10,348 nucleotides of DNA from Acidimicrobiia bacterium (lineage in GTDB: Bacteria; Actinomycetota; Acidimicrobiia; Acidimicrobiales; Acidimicrobilacustridaceae), in the NCBI GenBank assembly GCA_018882825.1, contig VERC01000064.1:1-10348 (forward strand), given 5' to 3'. The notes beneath the pieces are model-generated. The model did no database searches, was not told the DNA's origin, and saw only the letters and a program-made list of their open reading frames with translations. A program made the translations under genes and the position numbers. Shown piece by piece: positions 1 through 6,878 of this stretch. Each line of letters begins with the position of its first letter. Positions within the stretch are counted from its first letter, which is position 1.

Positions 1-936
1 CTCTCGCTCACCTCCGAGAGCAGCGGCGGCATGATCACCATGCCTTCGTCGCTCGCGTTCCCCACCAAGTTCGGGCTGCTCCCGGTGTCGACGGCGTGGG
101 ACAGCGGCGGGGTGGACGGTGTCGTCGAGGCCGTCGGGGCGGTTCTGAACCTCTCGTTCACCGAGCGACTCGTGATCCGGGCCACCGAATGGCCATCGCT
201 GCTGGCGGGCGTCGGCCCGTTGGCCATCACCCTCCCCGATCCGGTGAAGAACGCGCAGGACGCCGTCGTGCTGCCAAAGGGCTCCGTCCAGATCAGACCG
301 GAGCAGGTGGCGTTGCTGCTCGACTCGCGGGCCCCGAACGAGAGCGACCTGAATCGGGCCCTGCGTCAGGAGTTGTTCTGGAAGGCCTGGCTCGCGCAGT
401 TGCGGAGCAGTGGCGCCCAGGTTCCCGGGGTCATCGACTCCGGACTCGGACGTTTCGTCGGCTCGCTGTCCCGCGGCCAATTGAGTGTCAGCGCGCTACC
501 TGTGACGCCCATCCCGCCGACACCACCGTTCTCCACTCGGTACGTCCCCGTCCCCGAGCCGGCGGCCGCCACCGTGGCGGCCTACGTCCCGTTCCCGGAG
601 GGCGCGCCGGGGAGTCGTCCCCGCGTCCGTGTGCTCGACGGCACCGGTGCGCTCGGCAACGGCGTGGTGGCCGCCATCCAGTTGAACGCCGGAGGGGGTC
701 AGGTCGACGTGGTCGGTAACGCCAAGAAGTTCGGTCAGGCGGTGACGCAGATCATCTACTTCGATGGGGTGTCGGAGGAGACGGCACGTCAGATGCGCGA
801 CTCCATCGACATCGGGGAACTGGTGTCGAGCACGGCGTCGAACTCGGCGTCGGACGTCACGGTCGTCCTCGGCGAGGACTACCTGGCGAAGTACGGACCG
901 ACCTCCGATCCCGCCCTGGCGCCGGCGGTCCCATGA
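1..936 (+). CDS. LCP/LytR_C family cell-wall protein, 5' end outside the window
   Basis: The reading frame is open from the left edge, so the gene starts upstream; internal ATGs at 31 and 43 are probably not its start. About 311 residues are visible. The first ~110 resemble the second half of an LytR-CpsA-Psr (LCP) domain: a stretch around VGPLAITLPDPV matches the LCP 'GGVxVxxP' strand, followed by an 'LLLDSRAPNESDLNRALRQ' segment where LCP proteins carry their Arg pair and RQ motif. After a Pro-rich linker (nt ~505-620) comes a LytR_C domain (nt ~622-894) with RVRVLDGTG near its start and DVTVVLGEDY near its end. LCP enzymes transfer undecaprenyl-phosphate-linked glycopolymers onto peptidoglycan outside the membrane. 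The first Arg of the usual 'RSR' pair reads as Asp here, so activity is uncertain. ATGA overlap with rsfS indicates co-transcription and coupling. The LytR_C call is firm; the LCP call is moderate. Confidence 0.8.
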   Translation, partial: LSLTSESSGGMITMPSSLAFPTKFGLLPVSTAWDSGGVDGVVEAVGAVLNLSFTERLVIRATEWPSLLAGVGPLAITLPDPVKNAQDAVVLPKGSVQIRPEQVALLLDSRAPNESDLNRALRQELFWKAWLAQLRSSGAQVPGVIDSGLGRFVGSLSRGQLSVSALPVTPIPPTPPFSTRYVPVPEPAAATVAAYVPFPEGAPGSRPRVRVLDGTGALGNGVVAAIQLNAGGGQVDVVGNAKKFGQAVTQIIYFDGVSEETARQMRDSIDIGELVSSTASNSASDVTVVLGEDYLAKYGPTSDPALAPAVP

Positions 937-1310
937 GCGACTTCGACCACACGTCCTTGCCGATCGTGGTGGCGCGAGCCGCAGCGACCAAGACGGATCG
1001 ACCGACGGTCGTGCTCGACGTCGGAGAGGTGCTGTCCATCTGCGGGCGGTTCGTCATCACCTCGGGGGGCTCCGACCGACAGGTGAGGGCCATCGCCGAG
1101 GCGGTGGAGGAAGCGGTCACCGCGGCGGGGGGACCGAAACCTCTGCGTGTCGAGGGGGTCGACGATGCCTCGTGGGTCCTCATCGACTACGGCGACGTCA
1201 TCGTCCACGTCATGGACGACGAGTCACGGGCCTTCTACGACCTCGAGCGATTGTGGCGTGACGTCCCCGAGGTCGACTGGTCCGCTGCCGTTCCGCAGGG
1301 CGACCACTGA
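933..1310 (+). CDS. rsfS: Ribosomal silencing factor RsfS
   Basis: A 125-residue protein of the RsfS/Iojap/YbeB family, which binds ribosomal protein uL14 on the 50S subunit, blocks subunit joining and lowers translation during starvation. Family hallmarks are visible: a 'VVLDVGEVLSICGRFVI' strand-turn-strand (about residues 26-42), the 'SDRQVRAIAEAVEEAV' helix, and the signature 'WVLIDYGDVIVHVMDDESR' followed by 'FYDLERLW' (about residues 86-113). Length is normal for the family. The ATG overlaps the stop of the upstream LCP gene (ATGA at 933-936) and no Shine-Dalgarno sequence is evident, so translation is probably coupled. In actinobacteria rsfS commonly follows nadD and an LCP gene; nadD would lie outside the window. 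Confidence 0.95.
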   Translation: MSDFDHTSLPIVVARAAATKTDRPTVVLDVGEVLSICGRFVITSGGSDRQVRAIAEAVEEAVTAAGGPKPLRVEGVDDASWVLIDYGDVIVHVMDDESRAFYDLERLWRDVPEVDWSAAVPQGDH

Positions 1311-1381
1311 GGGACGTGCCCACGACCGCACGATCAAGCTCCGCCGGCGGTGGCTCGTCGTCTCCCCGGTGGCGGCGGTCG

Positions 1382-1415
1382 CAGACCGGCTTGCCCGCAC
1401 GTTGCGAACCGTCTG
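1382..1415. terminator. Candidate bidirectional hairpin between rsfS and tRNA-Ala
   Basis: CAGAC (1382-1386) pairs with GTCTG (1411-1415). After a bulged C1387 the stem continues: G1388-G1389 with C1409-C1410, a C/A mismatch, then T1391-A1407, T1392-G1406 (wobble), G1393-C1405 and C1394-G1404. The loop is 9 nt. It sits between two convergent genes, 2 nt from the tRNA 3' end, where a shared terminator would be expected. No U-tract follows on either strand, so intrinsic termination is not proven. Confidence 0.35.
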
Positions 1416-1417
1416 AG

Positions 1418-1490
1418 TGGAGCTAAGGAGAATCGAACTCCTGACCTCTTCCATGCCATGGAAGCGCTCTACCAACTGAGCTATAGCCCC
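1418..1490 (-). tRNA. tRNA-Ala, anticodon GGC
   Basis: The minus strand folds into a standard 73-nt cloverleaf. The acceptor GGGGCTA pairs with TAGCTCC, including the G3-U70 wobble that marks alanine tRNAs. The D-stem is GCTC/GAGC with an AGTTGGTA loop. The anticodon stem is CTTCC/GGAAG with loop ATGGCAT, giving anticodon GGC (reads GCC). The T-stem is AGGAG/CTCCT with loop TTCGATT. The discriminator base is A. CCA is not encoded, so it must be added after transcription. The gene converges on rsfS and diverges from leuS. Confidence 0.98.
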
Positions 1491-1501
1491 GAGGGTTGGG
1501 A

Positions 1502-1531
1502 AATCTACCGGCCGTCGGCCCGGGCGCACAA
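1502..1531 (-). promoter_or_regulatory. Promoter of tRNA-Ala
   Basis: Reading the minus strand, TTGTGC (1531-1526) resembles a -35 box, then an 18-nt spacer, then TAGATT (1507-1502), a good TANNNT -10 box. The tRNA 5' end is 11 nt further on, leaving only a few nucleotides of 5' leader for RNase P to remove. This arrangement is typical of a stand-alone tRNA gene. Confidence 0.6.
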
Positions 1532-1566
1532 TCCGGATGCCGATGGTGTCGGTGTCGATCACGGGA

Positions 1567-1594
1567 TCGACGTCGACGACACCTCGCCTACCAT
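1567..1594 (+). promoter_or_regulatory. Leaderless promoter of leuS
   Basis: TACCAT (1589-1594) fits the actinobacterial -10 consensus TANNNT and ends 8 nt before the leuS ATG, so transcription should start at or within a base or two of the start codon. A weak -35 (TCGACG, 1567-1572; 4 of 6 matches to TTGACA) lies 16 nt upstream. No Shine-Dalgarno sequence precedes the ATG. Confidence 0.5.
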
Positions 1595-1602
1595 CGGCGG
1601 CC

Positions 1603-4071
1603 ATGTCGACCGGCTACGACCCGCAGTCAATCGAGGCGAAGTGGCAGGAACGGTGGGCGGTCGACGGCACCTACGAGGTCGCGAACGACGATCCCCGGCC
1701 GCACTGGTACACGCTGTGCATGTACCCCTACCCCAGCGGCTCGGCCCACATGGGCCATGTCCGCAACTACACCTTCGGGGACATCATCGTTCGCTATCGG
1801 ACGATGAACGGGTTCGCCGTGCTGTCGCCGATGGGTTTCGACTCGTTCGGTCTCCCGGCCGAGAACGCCGCCATCAAGACGGGTCGACACCCTCGGGGGT
1901 TCACCGACGAGCGGATCGAGTTGCTGCGCAGCTCGATCCTGCGCATCGGGGCGGTCTACGACTGGCGTCGGCAGGTGACCAGCCACTCGCCCGAGTACCA
2001 GAAGTGGACGCAGTGGATCTTCCTGAAGTTCCTCGAAGCGGGTCTGGCCTACCGTCGCAACGCACCGGTGAACTGGTGTCCGGGCTGTCACACCGTGCTG
2101 GCCAACGAGCAGGTCACGGCCGAGGGGACGTGTGACCGTTCCGGTGATGTGGTCGAGACACGTGACCTGGAGCAGTGGTTCTTCAAGATCACCGAGTACG
2201 CCCAGCAGCTCCTCGACGATCTCGACGCCCTCGAGTGGCCGGAACGGGTCAAGATCATGCAGCGCAACTGGATCGGCCGGAGTCAGGGCGCGGAGTTCTC
2301 GATGCGGGTCACCGACGCCGATGGCGCCGAGCGGCCCGACGGCGCGTCGGTCGAGGTGTTCACCACCCGACCGGACACCTCGTTCGGCATGACCTACGCG
2401 GTGATGGCTCCTGAGCATCCGTTGGTGCCGTCGATCGTCACCGAGCAGCAGCGGGCGGCCGTCGAGGCATTCGTGGCCGACGTTCGTCGGACCAGCGATG
2501 TGGATCGACTCTCCTCGGAGGGAGCGCTCGACAAGCGCGGAGTCTTCACGGGCGCGTACCTGCGCAACCCGTTCACCGGTGCACCGGTGCCGCTGTACCT
2601 CGCCGACTACGTCCTCATGGGGTATGGCACCGGCGCGATCATGGCCGTTCCCGCCGAGGACCAGCGGGACTGGGACTTCGCCGTGGCCCATGGCCTGCCC
2701 GTCGTGCGGACGATCCAGCCGCCACCCGGGTTCGAGGGCGAGGCCTACACCGGCGACGGCGTCCACATCAACAGCGGGTTCCTCGACGGCATGGGCAAGG
2801 AGGAGGCGATCGCGGCGTCGATCGCCTTCCTCGAGTCCGAGGGAATCGGTCGAGGCGCCGTCAACTTCCGCCTGCGCGACTGGCTCGTCAGTCGGCAACG
2901 GTTCTGGGGTTGCCCGATCCCGGTCGTGCACTGTGGGTCCTGCGGCATCGTCCCCGTCCCCGTCGACGAGTTGCCCGTCCTCGCTCCCGACGACGTCGAG
3001 TTCCGGCCCACCGGCGAGTCACCGCTGCGCTCCAGCCCTGCGTTCCTCGACACCACCTGCCCGTCGTGCGGGGGGCCGGCGCAGCGTGAGACCGACACGA
3101 TGGACACGTTCGTCGACTCCTCGTGGTACTTCCTGCGGTTCTGCGATCCGTGGAACGACGAGGCGCCCTTCGCCCTCGACGCCGTCGAGTCGTGGATGCC
3201 CGTCGACCAGTACATCGGAGGCGTCGAGCACGCCATCCTCCACCTGATGTACGCCCGGTTCTTCACCAAGGCGTTGGCCGATCTCGGCGTCGCACCGCGC
3301 GGGCTGCGCGAGCCCTTCACCCGCTTGTTCACGCAGGGGATGATCCGGCTCGGCGGCGAGAAGATGTCGAAGTCGAAGGGCAACCTGGTGGCGCCCGAGG
3401 AGATCCTCGATGCTCAGGGCGCCGACGCGCTCCGTCTGGCCCAGTTGTTCGTGGGTCCACCCCAGGACGACGTCGATTGGGAGGGCGTCGGCATCGACGG
3501 GTGCGCCCGGTTCCTGCAACGGGTGTGGCGTCTGTCCGTCGGCGAGGTCGGGGCACCGGCGGTCGAGCGGGCCGAGACGCCCGCCGACCTCGCCGTCGCC
3601 CGCAGCACGAATCGATTGATCGTGCGCATCACCGACGACTTCGAGAAGTGGTCGTACAACACTGCCGTCGCCGCCTGCATGGAATTCACCAACGAACTGT
3701 TCAAGTACGTGCAGTCCGACGAAGGACCACGGATCGCCACCCTCGACAACGCCGTCGACATCTTGTTGTTGCTGATGGCGCCAATGGTTCCTCACATCAC
3801 GGCCGAACTTCGTCAGCGGCGTCACGGCGACGACATTCATCGGTGCGCGTGGCCGGAGGCCGACGACTCGATGCTGGTCGTCGACTCGGTGACGATGGTG
3901 GTGCAGATCAACGGCAAGGTCCGCGACCGGATCGAGGTCGGGGCCGGCATCGACGAGGACACTGCGGTGTCGATCGCACTGGGCAGCCCACGGATCGCCG
4001 AACTGCTGGCGGGCGCCCCACCCCGGAAGGTGATCGCCCGACCGCCGCAGTTGGTCAACCTCGTGGTGTGA
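1603..4071 (+). CDS. leuS: Leucyl-tRNA synthetase (LeuRS)
   Basis: An 822-residue class Ia synthetase that charges tRNA-Leu with leucine in the cytoplasm. Visible in order: the N-terminal [14 protein letters not shown] typical of bacterial LeuRS; the HIGH-type motif HMGH (49-52) within [12 protein letters not shown]; a zinc-knuckle region with C159, C162 and C177; the CP1 editing domain with the Thr-rich TTRPDTSFG (254-262) and [19 protein letters not shown], whose D356 matches the conserved editing Asp; two CxxC pairs (C444/C447, C486/C489); KMSKS (587-591); and the C-terminal [11 protein letters not shown] and [10 protein letters not shown]. Length is normal. I chose ATG 1603 over the in-frame ATG 1537 because homology begins here and a -10 box sits just upstream; the extra 22 residues look like translated promoter. 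The fourth Cys of the first zinc knuckle appears to be Ser180. Convergent with the PAC2 gene, 3 nt apart. Confidence 0.98.
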   Translation: MSTGYDPQSIEAKWQERWAVDGTYEVANDDPRPHWYTLCMYPYPSGSAHMGHVRNYTFGDIIVRYRTMNGFAVLSPMGFDSFGLPAENAAIKTGRHPRGFTDERIELLRSSILRIGAVYDWRRQVTSHSPEYQKWTQWIFLKFLEAGLAYRRNAPVNWCPGCHTVLANEQVTAEGTCDRSGDVVETRDLEQWFFKITEYAQQLLDDLDALEWPERVKIMQRNWIGRSQGAEFSMRVTDADGAERPDGASVEVFTTRPDTSFGMTYAVMAPEHPLVPSIVTEQQRAAVEAFVADVRRTSDVDRLSSEGALDKRGVFTGAYLRNPFTGAPVPLYLADYVLMGYGTGAIMAVPAEDQRDWDFAVAHGLPVVRTIQPPPGFEGEAYTGDGVHINSGFLDGMGKEEAIAASIAFLESEGIGRGAVNFRLRDWLVSRQRFWGCPIPVVHCGSCGIVPVPVDELPVLAPDDVEFRPTGESPLRSSPAFLDTTCPSCGGPAQRETDTMDTFVDSSWYFLRFCDPWNDEAPFALDAVESWMPVDQYIGGVEHAILHLMYARFFTKALADLGVAPRGLREPFTRLFTQGMIRLGGEKMSKSKGNLVAPEEILDAQGADALRLAQLFVGPPQDDVDWEGVGIDGCARFLQRVWRLSVGEVGAPAVERAETPADLAVARSTNRLIVRITDDFEKWSYNTAVAACMEFTNELFKYVQSDEGPRIATLDNAVDILLLLMAPMVPHITAELRQRRHGDDIHRCAWPEADDSMLVVDSVTMVVQINGKVRDRIEVGAGIDEDTAVSIALGSPRIAELLAGAPPRKVIARPPQLVNLVV

Positions 4072-4074
4072 ACC

Positions 4075-4929
4075 TCACTCCTGCTCGCGCAGGAACTGTT
4101 CGAGTTCGGCCACGATGTCGTCGCCGGTCGGCAGGGCGTCTCCGGTCGACGGATCGGCGTCGACCAGCATCTCCAGTTGCCGGACCATGCCGAGGTGCTC
4201 GTCATTGCCCGACACGAGTTCGTCCAGTCGCTCCCGGGTGGCGCGGGCGTCCTCGGCCAGCGATCCGGTGGGGAAGTGGAGGCCGGCGATGGTGCGCAGT
4301 CCGTTCACGAGGGTGAGGGCACCCTCCGGCCAGGGCATCCCGGCCGCGTAGTGCGGGACCTGCGACCACAGTCCGGTCATGCCCACGCCCTGGGCCACAC
4401 AGGCCTGTTGGATGGCGGTGTCGATGCCGCCGGGCACGTCGATGCGTCCGGGCGCGACTCCGATGGAGCGAGCGAGTTCGGGCCGCACCGCCGTGGCCAC
4501 CAGGCGTCCGGCCCGTGTGTGGGGGACGGGGGCGGGGTAGGCGCCCAACGAGAACGCCTCGACCACTCCGAAGTGCAGACAGAGGGCTGCGACCGAGTCG
4601 GCGAACGCTCGCCACACATGGTCGGGCTCGGCACCGACGAGGAACATCGCGGCATTTCCTTCGAGGTCGAATCCGGCGCGCAGTTCGATGGACGGCCAGG
4701 TGAGGGACTCGACGACGCCGTCGGAGATCGTCATGGTGGGACGACGCGACCGGTGATCGAGCAGACGGTCGGTGTCGAAGGTCGCCACCGTGACCGTCTC
4801 CAGATCCTCGAGGATCGTGCCCATGGCGTTGGCCGCGGCCAGGCCGGCGTCGATCCACCCGTCCAGGTGGACGAGCAGCACTGGATCGACGAGCTCGAGG
4901 TCGTCGTGGAGTTCGTAGAGATCCGACAC
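4075..4929 (-). CDS. PAC2 family protein
   Basis: A 284-residue protein with the PAC2 fold, named after eukaryotic proteasome assembly chaperone 2. Features typical of actinobacterial PAC2 proteins are an N-terminal 'DPVLLVHLDGWIDAG' strand-turn-helix, a 'DHRSRRPTM' segment, a central 'FLVGAEPDHVWRAF' strand-helix, then 'SLGAYPAPVPHTR' and 'GLWSQVPHYAAGMPWPEGAL' (as separate strand/loop blocks), ending in an acidic helical tail. Biochemical function in bacteria is unsettled: proteasome-related or nucleoside-phosphorylase-like roles have been proposed, and no proteasome gene is visible here. Start is GTG, with a strong GGAGG (4939-4935) 5 nt upstream, embedded in the last codons of the phosphotransferase gene; TGA-C-GTG leaves a 1-nt gap, so the two are co-transcribed and coupled. 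It is cytoplasmic, with no signal peptide. Confidence 0.9.
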   Translation of the reverse strand: MSDLYELHDDLELVDPVLLVHLDGWIDAGLAAANAMGTILEDLETVTVATFDTDRLLDHRSRRPTMTISDGVVESLTWPSIELRAGFDLEGNAAMFLVGAEPDHVWRAFADSVAALCLHFGVVEAFSLGAYPAPVPHTRAGRLVATAVRPELARSIGVAPGRIDVPGGIDTAIQQACVAQGVGMTGLWSQVPHYAAGMPWPEGALTLVNGLRTIAGLHFPTGSLAEDARATRERLDELVSGNDEHLGMVRQLEMLVDADPSTGDALPTGDDIVAELEQFLREQE

Positions 4930-4930
4930 G

Positions 4931-5989
4931 TCAGCCTCCGAAACGACCGTCGAGAGCGTGGAGTCCGGCGACGGCGAGTCGGGACACCGGACCGTCCGCC
5001 AGTGTGCCCTCGGTGGAGCCGTCTCCCATCGCGCCCTGCCGGAATCGCACGATCACCCCCTGCAGGATGCAGGCCAGTTTCCAGTATCCGAGGGCGACGT
5101 GGTAGCCGATGGCCGAGGTGTCACGTCCGGTGATGTCGGCATAGCGGGCCAACAACTGAGAGCGGGACGGGAATCCGTCGAGCAGGGTGGCGGCGTCGTC
5201 GTTGACCCGGAAGGTGTCGCCCCTCTCGGCCCAGTAGACGAACAGCAGGCCGAGATCGGCCATCGGGTCGCCGAGCGTGCACAGTTCCCAGTCGAGCACG
5301 GCGGCCACCGTTCCGTCGGTCCGGATGAGGCAGTTGTCGAGCCGGTAGTCGCCGTGGACGATGGTGGCCGGACCCTGCTCGGGCACCGAGGAGGTCAGGC
5401 GGTGATGGAGTTCGTCCATCTCCGGGATCTCGACGTCCCGGGTGGCATCCCACTGGCGTTGCCAGCGCGACAACTGTCGCTCGACGTAGGCCTCGCGTCG
5501 ACCGAGATCCCCGAGGCCGACGTCGTCGACGTCCACCGAGTGAATGGTCGCCAGCACGTCGATCAACGATGCTCCGGCGCGTCGGCGGGCGGCCGCGTCG
5601 CGCGGCTCGGCAGCCGCCGAGGACGACGCCACGATGCCGTCGACGCGGTCCATCACGTAGGACGGCGCCCCGTTCACCGCGTCGTCGCTGCACAGATCGA
5701 CCACCGGGGGAACGGGCACGGGCGTGGGCGCCAGCGCAGTGAGGATGCGCGCCTCGCGACCCATGTCGTGGGCGGTGGCGAGGACATGTCCCAAGGGGGG
5801 TCGCCGCAGCACCCATCGACGCCCGGTCTCGTCGGTGACCCGGAACGTGAGGTTGGAGAGGCCGCCGACGATGCGTTCGAACCGTAGGGGCGGAGCGACC
5901 CGGACCCGCTCGGCCAGCCACGCGGTGACGGCGGGCGCGTCGATGCCGGGGATGCCCTCCGCTTCGTCCTTCCCGTTCACCTCGGCCAC
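4931..5989 (-). CDS. Aminoglycoside/choline-kinase-like phosphotransferase (ACAD10/11-like)
   Basis: About 352 residues with the APH kinase fold. An N-terminal glycine-rich 'GGLSNLTF' loop and 'VLRRPPLGHVLATAHDM' block (about residues 61-76) match actinobacterial relatives of the kinase domain of human ACAD10/11. The catalytic Brenner motif HGDYRLDN is at about 212-219 (catalytic D214) and the metal-binding 'LDWELCTLGDP' begins near 232 (D233). The family phosphorylates small hydroxylated substrates; ACAD10/11 kinases act on 4-hydroxy acyl-CoAs, but the substrate here is unknown, so drug resistance should not be assumed. An in-frame GTG at 5995 is possible, but GGGAG (5999-5995) lies 5 nt before GTG 5989, which favours 5989. 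First gene of an operon with the PAC2 gene; divergent from the thioredoxin gene. Confidence 0.88.
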   Translation of the reverse strand: MAEVNGKDEAEGIPGIDAPAVTAWLAERVRVAPPLRFERIVGGLSNLTFRVTDETGRRWVLRRPPLGHVLATAHDMGREARILTALAPTPVPVPPVVDLCSDDAVNGAPSYVMDRVDGIVASSSAAAEPRDAAARRRAGASLIDVLATIHSVDVDDVGLGDLGRREAYVERQLSRWQRQWDATRDVEIPEMDELHHRLTSSVPEQGPATIVHGDYRLDNCLIRTDGTVAAVLDWELCTLGDPMADLGLLFVYWAERGDTFRVNDDAATLLDGFPSRSQLLARYADITGRDTSAIGYHVALGYWKLACILQGVIVRFRQGAMGDGSTEGTLADGPVSRLAVAGLHALDGRFGG

Positions 5990-6013
5990 GTCCACTCCCG
6001 GTCGACGCCGCTC

Positions 6014-6019
6014 ACGCTA
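6014..6019 (-). promoter_or_regulatory. -10 box of the phosphotransferase-PAC2 operon
   Basis: On the minus strand TAGCGT (6019-6014) is a TANNNT -10 element. A start site about 7 nt downstream would give a short leader that includes the GGGAG ribosome-binding site (5999-5995). A CGGACA hexamer 19 nt upstream is a possible weak -35. The same hexamer TAGCGT is the proposed -10 of comEA. Confidence 0.4.
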
Positions 6020-6054
6020 CCCGGGAGGTCGGACGCGCTGTCCGTGGATCGCCC

Positions 6055-6060
6055 TATCCT
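6055..6060 (+). promoter_or_regulatory. Leaderless -10 box of the thioredoxin-TPR gene
   Basis: TATCCT (TANNNT) ends 6 nt before the GTG start at 6067, so the transcript should begin at or next to the start codon. There is no Shine-Dalgarno sequence. No convincing -35 is visible at 16-18 nt. The 71-bp gap between this gene and the divergent phosphotransferase operon therefore holds both promoters. Confidence 0.5.
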
Positions 6061-6066
6061 CATGGC

Positions 6067-6777
6067 GTGATCATCGACGTGACCGATTCGACGCTCGAGA
6101 CTGAGGTGATCGAGCGTTCCCGCACGACGCCGGTCATCGTGGACCTGTGGGCGCCGTGGTGTGGACCGTGTCGCACGTTGGGTCCGATGCTGGAGGGCGC
6201 AGTCGCCGCCACCGAAGGTCGGGTGGCATTGGCGAAGATCAACGTCGACGAGAACCCCGGGTGCTCGCAGGCCTTCCGGGTGCAGAGCATCCCGGCGGTC
6301 TTCGCCATCGTCGATGGCGCAGTCGTCGATCAGTTCCTCGGCGCGCTGCCTCAGGACCAGATCGACGAGTTCGTCGGTCGACTCGACGGCGGTGGCCAGC
6401 CGACCGAGATCGACCTGCTGCGCGAGGCGGGCGACGAGTCGTCCCTGCGTCGGGCGCTCGAACTCGAACCCGACAATGCCGACGTGATCGTCGATCTCGC
6501 CGAACTGTTGGCTGGACTCGAACGAGGCGATGAGGCCCTCGAGTTGCTGGCGCGGATACCCGAATCGCCCGAGACCCGACGCATCGCCGCCTTCGTGCGC
6601 AGTGGAGGCTCGTTCACCTCGACCCAGGACATCGATCGTCGCCTGGGTGAACTGCTCGAGTCGGTGAAGGACGACGACGCGGCGCGTCAGGAGTTCGTGG
6701 ACCTCCTCGAGTTGCTGGGCCCGGAGGATCCACGCACGGCGCAGTGGCGCAAGCAGTTGACCTCCCGTCTGTTCTGA
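6067..6777 (+). CDS. Thioredoxin-TPR protein (YbbN/CnoX-like)
   Basis: A 236-residue cytoplasmic protein with an N-terminal thioredoxin domain (1-~106) and a helical C-terminal region (~107-236) typical of the TPR-like tail of YbbN/CnoX. The active site WCGPC is at 31-35. The buried Asp26, Lys57, Pro40 and cis-Pro76 (IPAVF) fall at the same numbers as in E. coli thioredoxin 1, so the redox centre looks complete. The tail contains TPR-style helix pairs such as 'LRRALELEPDNADVIVDLAE' and 'GDEALELLARIP'. E. coli CnoX lacks the WCGPC motif and acts as a chaperone holding substrates for GroEL and DnaK; here the intact motif suggests disulfide reductase activity plus a protein-binding module. GTG start, no Shine-Dalgarno, probably leaderless. 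Divergent from the phosphotransferase gene and 83 bp upstream of comEA. Separate trx function versus chaperone function cannot be decided from sequence. Confidence 0.92.
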   Translation: MIIDVTDSTLETEVIERSRTTPVIVDLWAPWCGPCRTLGPMLEGAVAATEGRVALAKINVDENPGCSQAFRVQSIPAVFAIVDGAVVDQFLGALPQDQIDEFVGRLDGGGQPTEIDLLREAGDESSLRRALELEPDNADVIVDLAELLAGLERGDEALELLARIPESPETRRIAAFVRSGGSFTSTQDIDRRLGELLESVKDDDAARQEFVDLLELLGPEDPRTAQWRKQLTSRLF

Positions 6778-6812
6778 GGCATACGGCCCTTCCCCCTCGC
6801 CGGACAACTCTC

Positions 6813-6818
6813 TAGCGT
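6813..6818 (+). promoter_or_regulatory. -10 box of comEA-comEC
   Basis: TAGCGT matches TANNNT and is identical to the -10 proposed for the divergent phosphotransferase operon. A start site near 6825 would give a 5' leader of about 36 nt carrying a hairpin and a GAGGGGAG ribosome-binding site. No good -35 is visible. Confidence 0.4.
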
Positions 6819-6832
6819 CTCCTCGCCACGTT

Positions 6833-6854
6833 CCCCTCATGGTCGCAAGAGGGG
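6833..6854 (+). promoter_or_regulatory. Leader hairpin covering the comEA ribosome-binding site
   Basis: CCCCTC (6833-6838) can pair perfectly with GAGGGG (6849-6854) over a 10-nt loop. The right arm is the core of the comEA Shine-Dalgarno (GAGGGGAG, 6849-6856), which lies 4 nt before the ATG at 6861. A second, mutually exclusive hairpin can form from GAGG (6849-6852) and CCTC (6857-6860) with a GGAG loop. The pairing is seen directly; a regulatory role is inference. Confidence 0.35.
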
Positions 6855-6878
6855 AGCCTCATGGTCGGTCGAGTGGAC
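6835..6878 (+). repeat. Imperfect 22-bp tandem duplication at the comEA start
   Basis: Two adjacent 22-bp units (6835-6856 and 6857-6878) match at 17 of 22 positions. Both begin with the identical 11-mer CCTCATGGTCG, and both end in similar GAG-GGA sequence (GAGGGGAG versus GAGTGGAC). The second unit contains the comEA start codon; the ATG in the first unit (6839) is in a different frame. Confidence 0.6.

Noticed and set aside
1311..1417. Small gene between rsfS and tRNA-Ala
   Set aside because: Only out-of-frame Arg-rich shadows are present, with no ribosome-binding site; the stretch holds only the hairpin.
1537..1602. In-frame upstream ATG extending LeuRS by 22 residues
   Set aside because: The extension has no LeuRS similarity, is Ser/Thr-rich promoter-like sequence, and contains the proposed -10 box; homology begins at ATG 1603.
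1627..2931. Long minus-strand open frame (434 codons) within leuS
   Set aside because: It is antisense to strongly conserved LeuRS, has the low-complexity Arg/Asp/His-rich composition of high-GC shadow frames, and shows no recognisable domain.
3123..4316. Plus-strand open frame (397 codons) across the end of leuS
   Set aside because: Extremely Arg-rich shadow frame that runs through the leuS stop into the PAC2 gene; no domain.
4177..5133. Plus-strand open frame antisense to the PAC2 and phosphotransferase genes
   Set aside because: The opposite strand encodes two clear protein families with ribosome-binding sites; this frame has no motif.
5990..5995. GTG at 5995 as the start of the phosphotransferase
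   Set aside because: GGGAG directly abuts or overlaps this codon, leaving no spacer; GTG 5989 has the correct 5-nt spacing. The longer start is not excluded.
6062..6070. Minimal ORF ATG-GCG-TGA overlapping the thioredoxin GTG start
   Set aside because: The -10 box at 6055-6060 puts the likely transcription start at about 6066-6068, after this ATG, so it would not be in the mRNA.
6757..6762. TTGACC resembling a -35 box at the end of the thioredoxin gene
   Set aside because: It lies within codons for Leu-Thr and no TANNNT element is 16-19 nt downstream; the nearest good -10 is 50 nt away.
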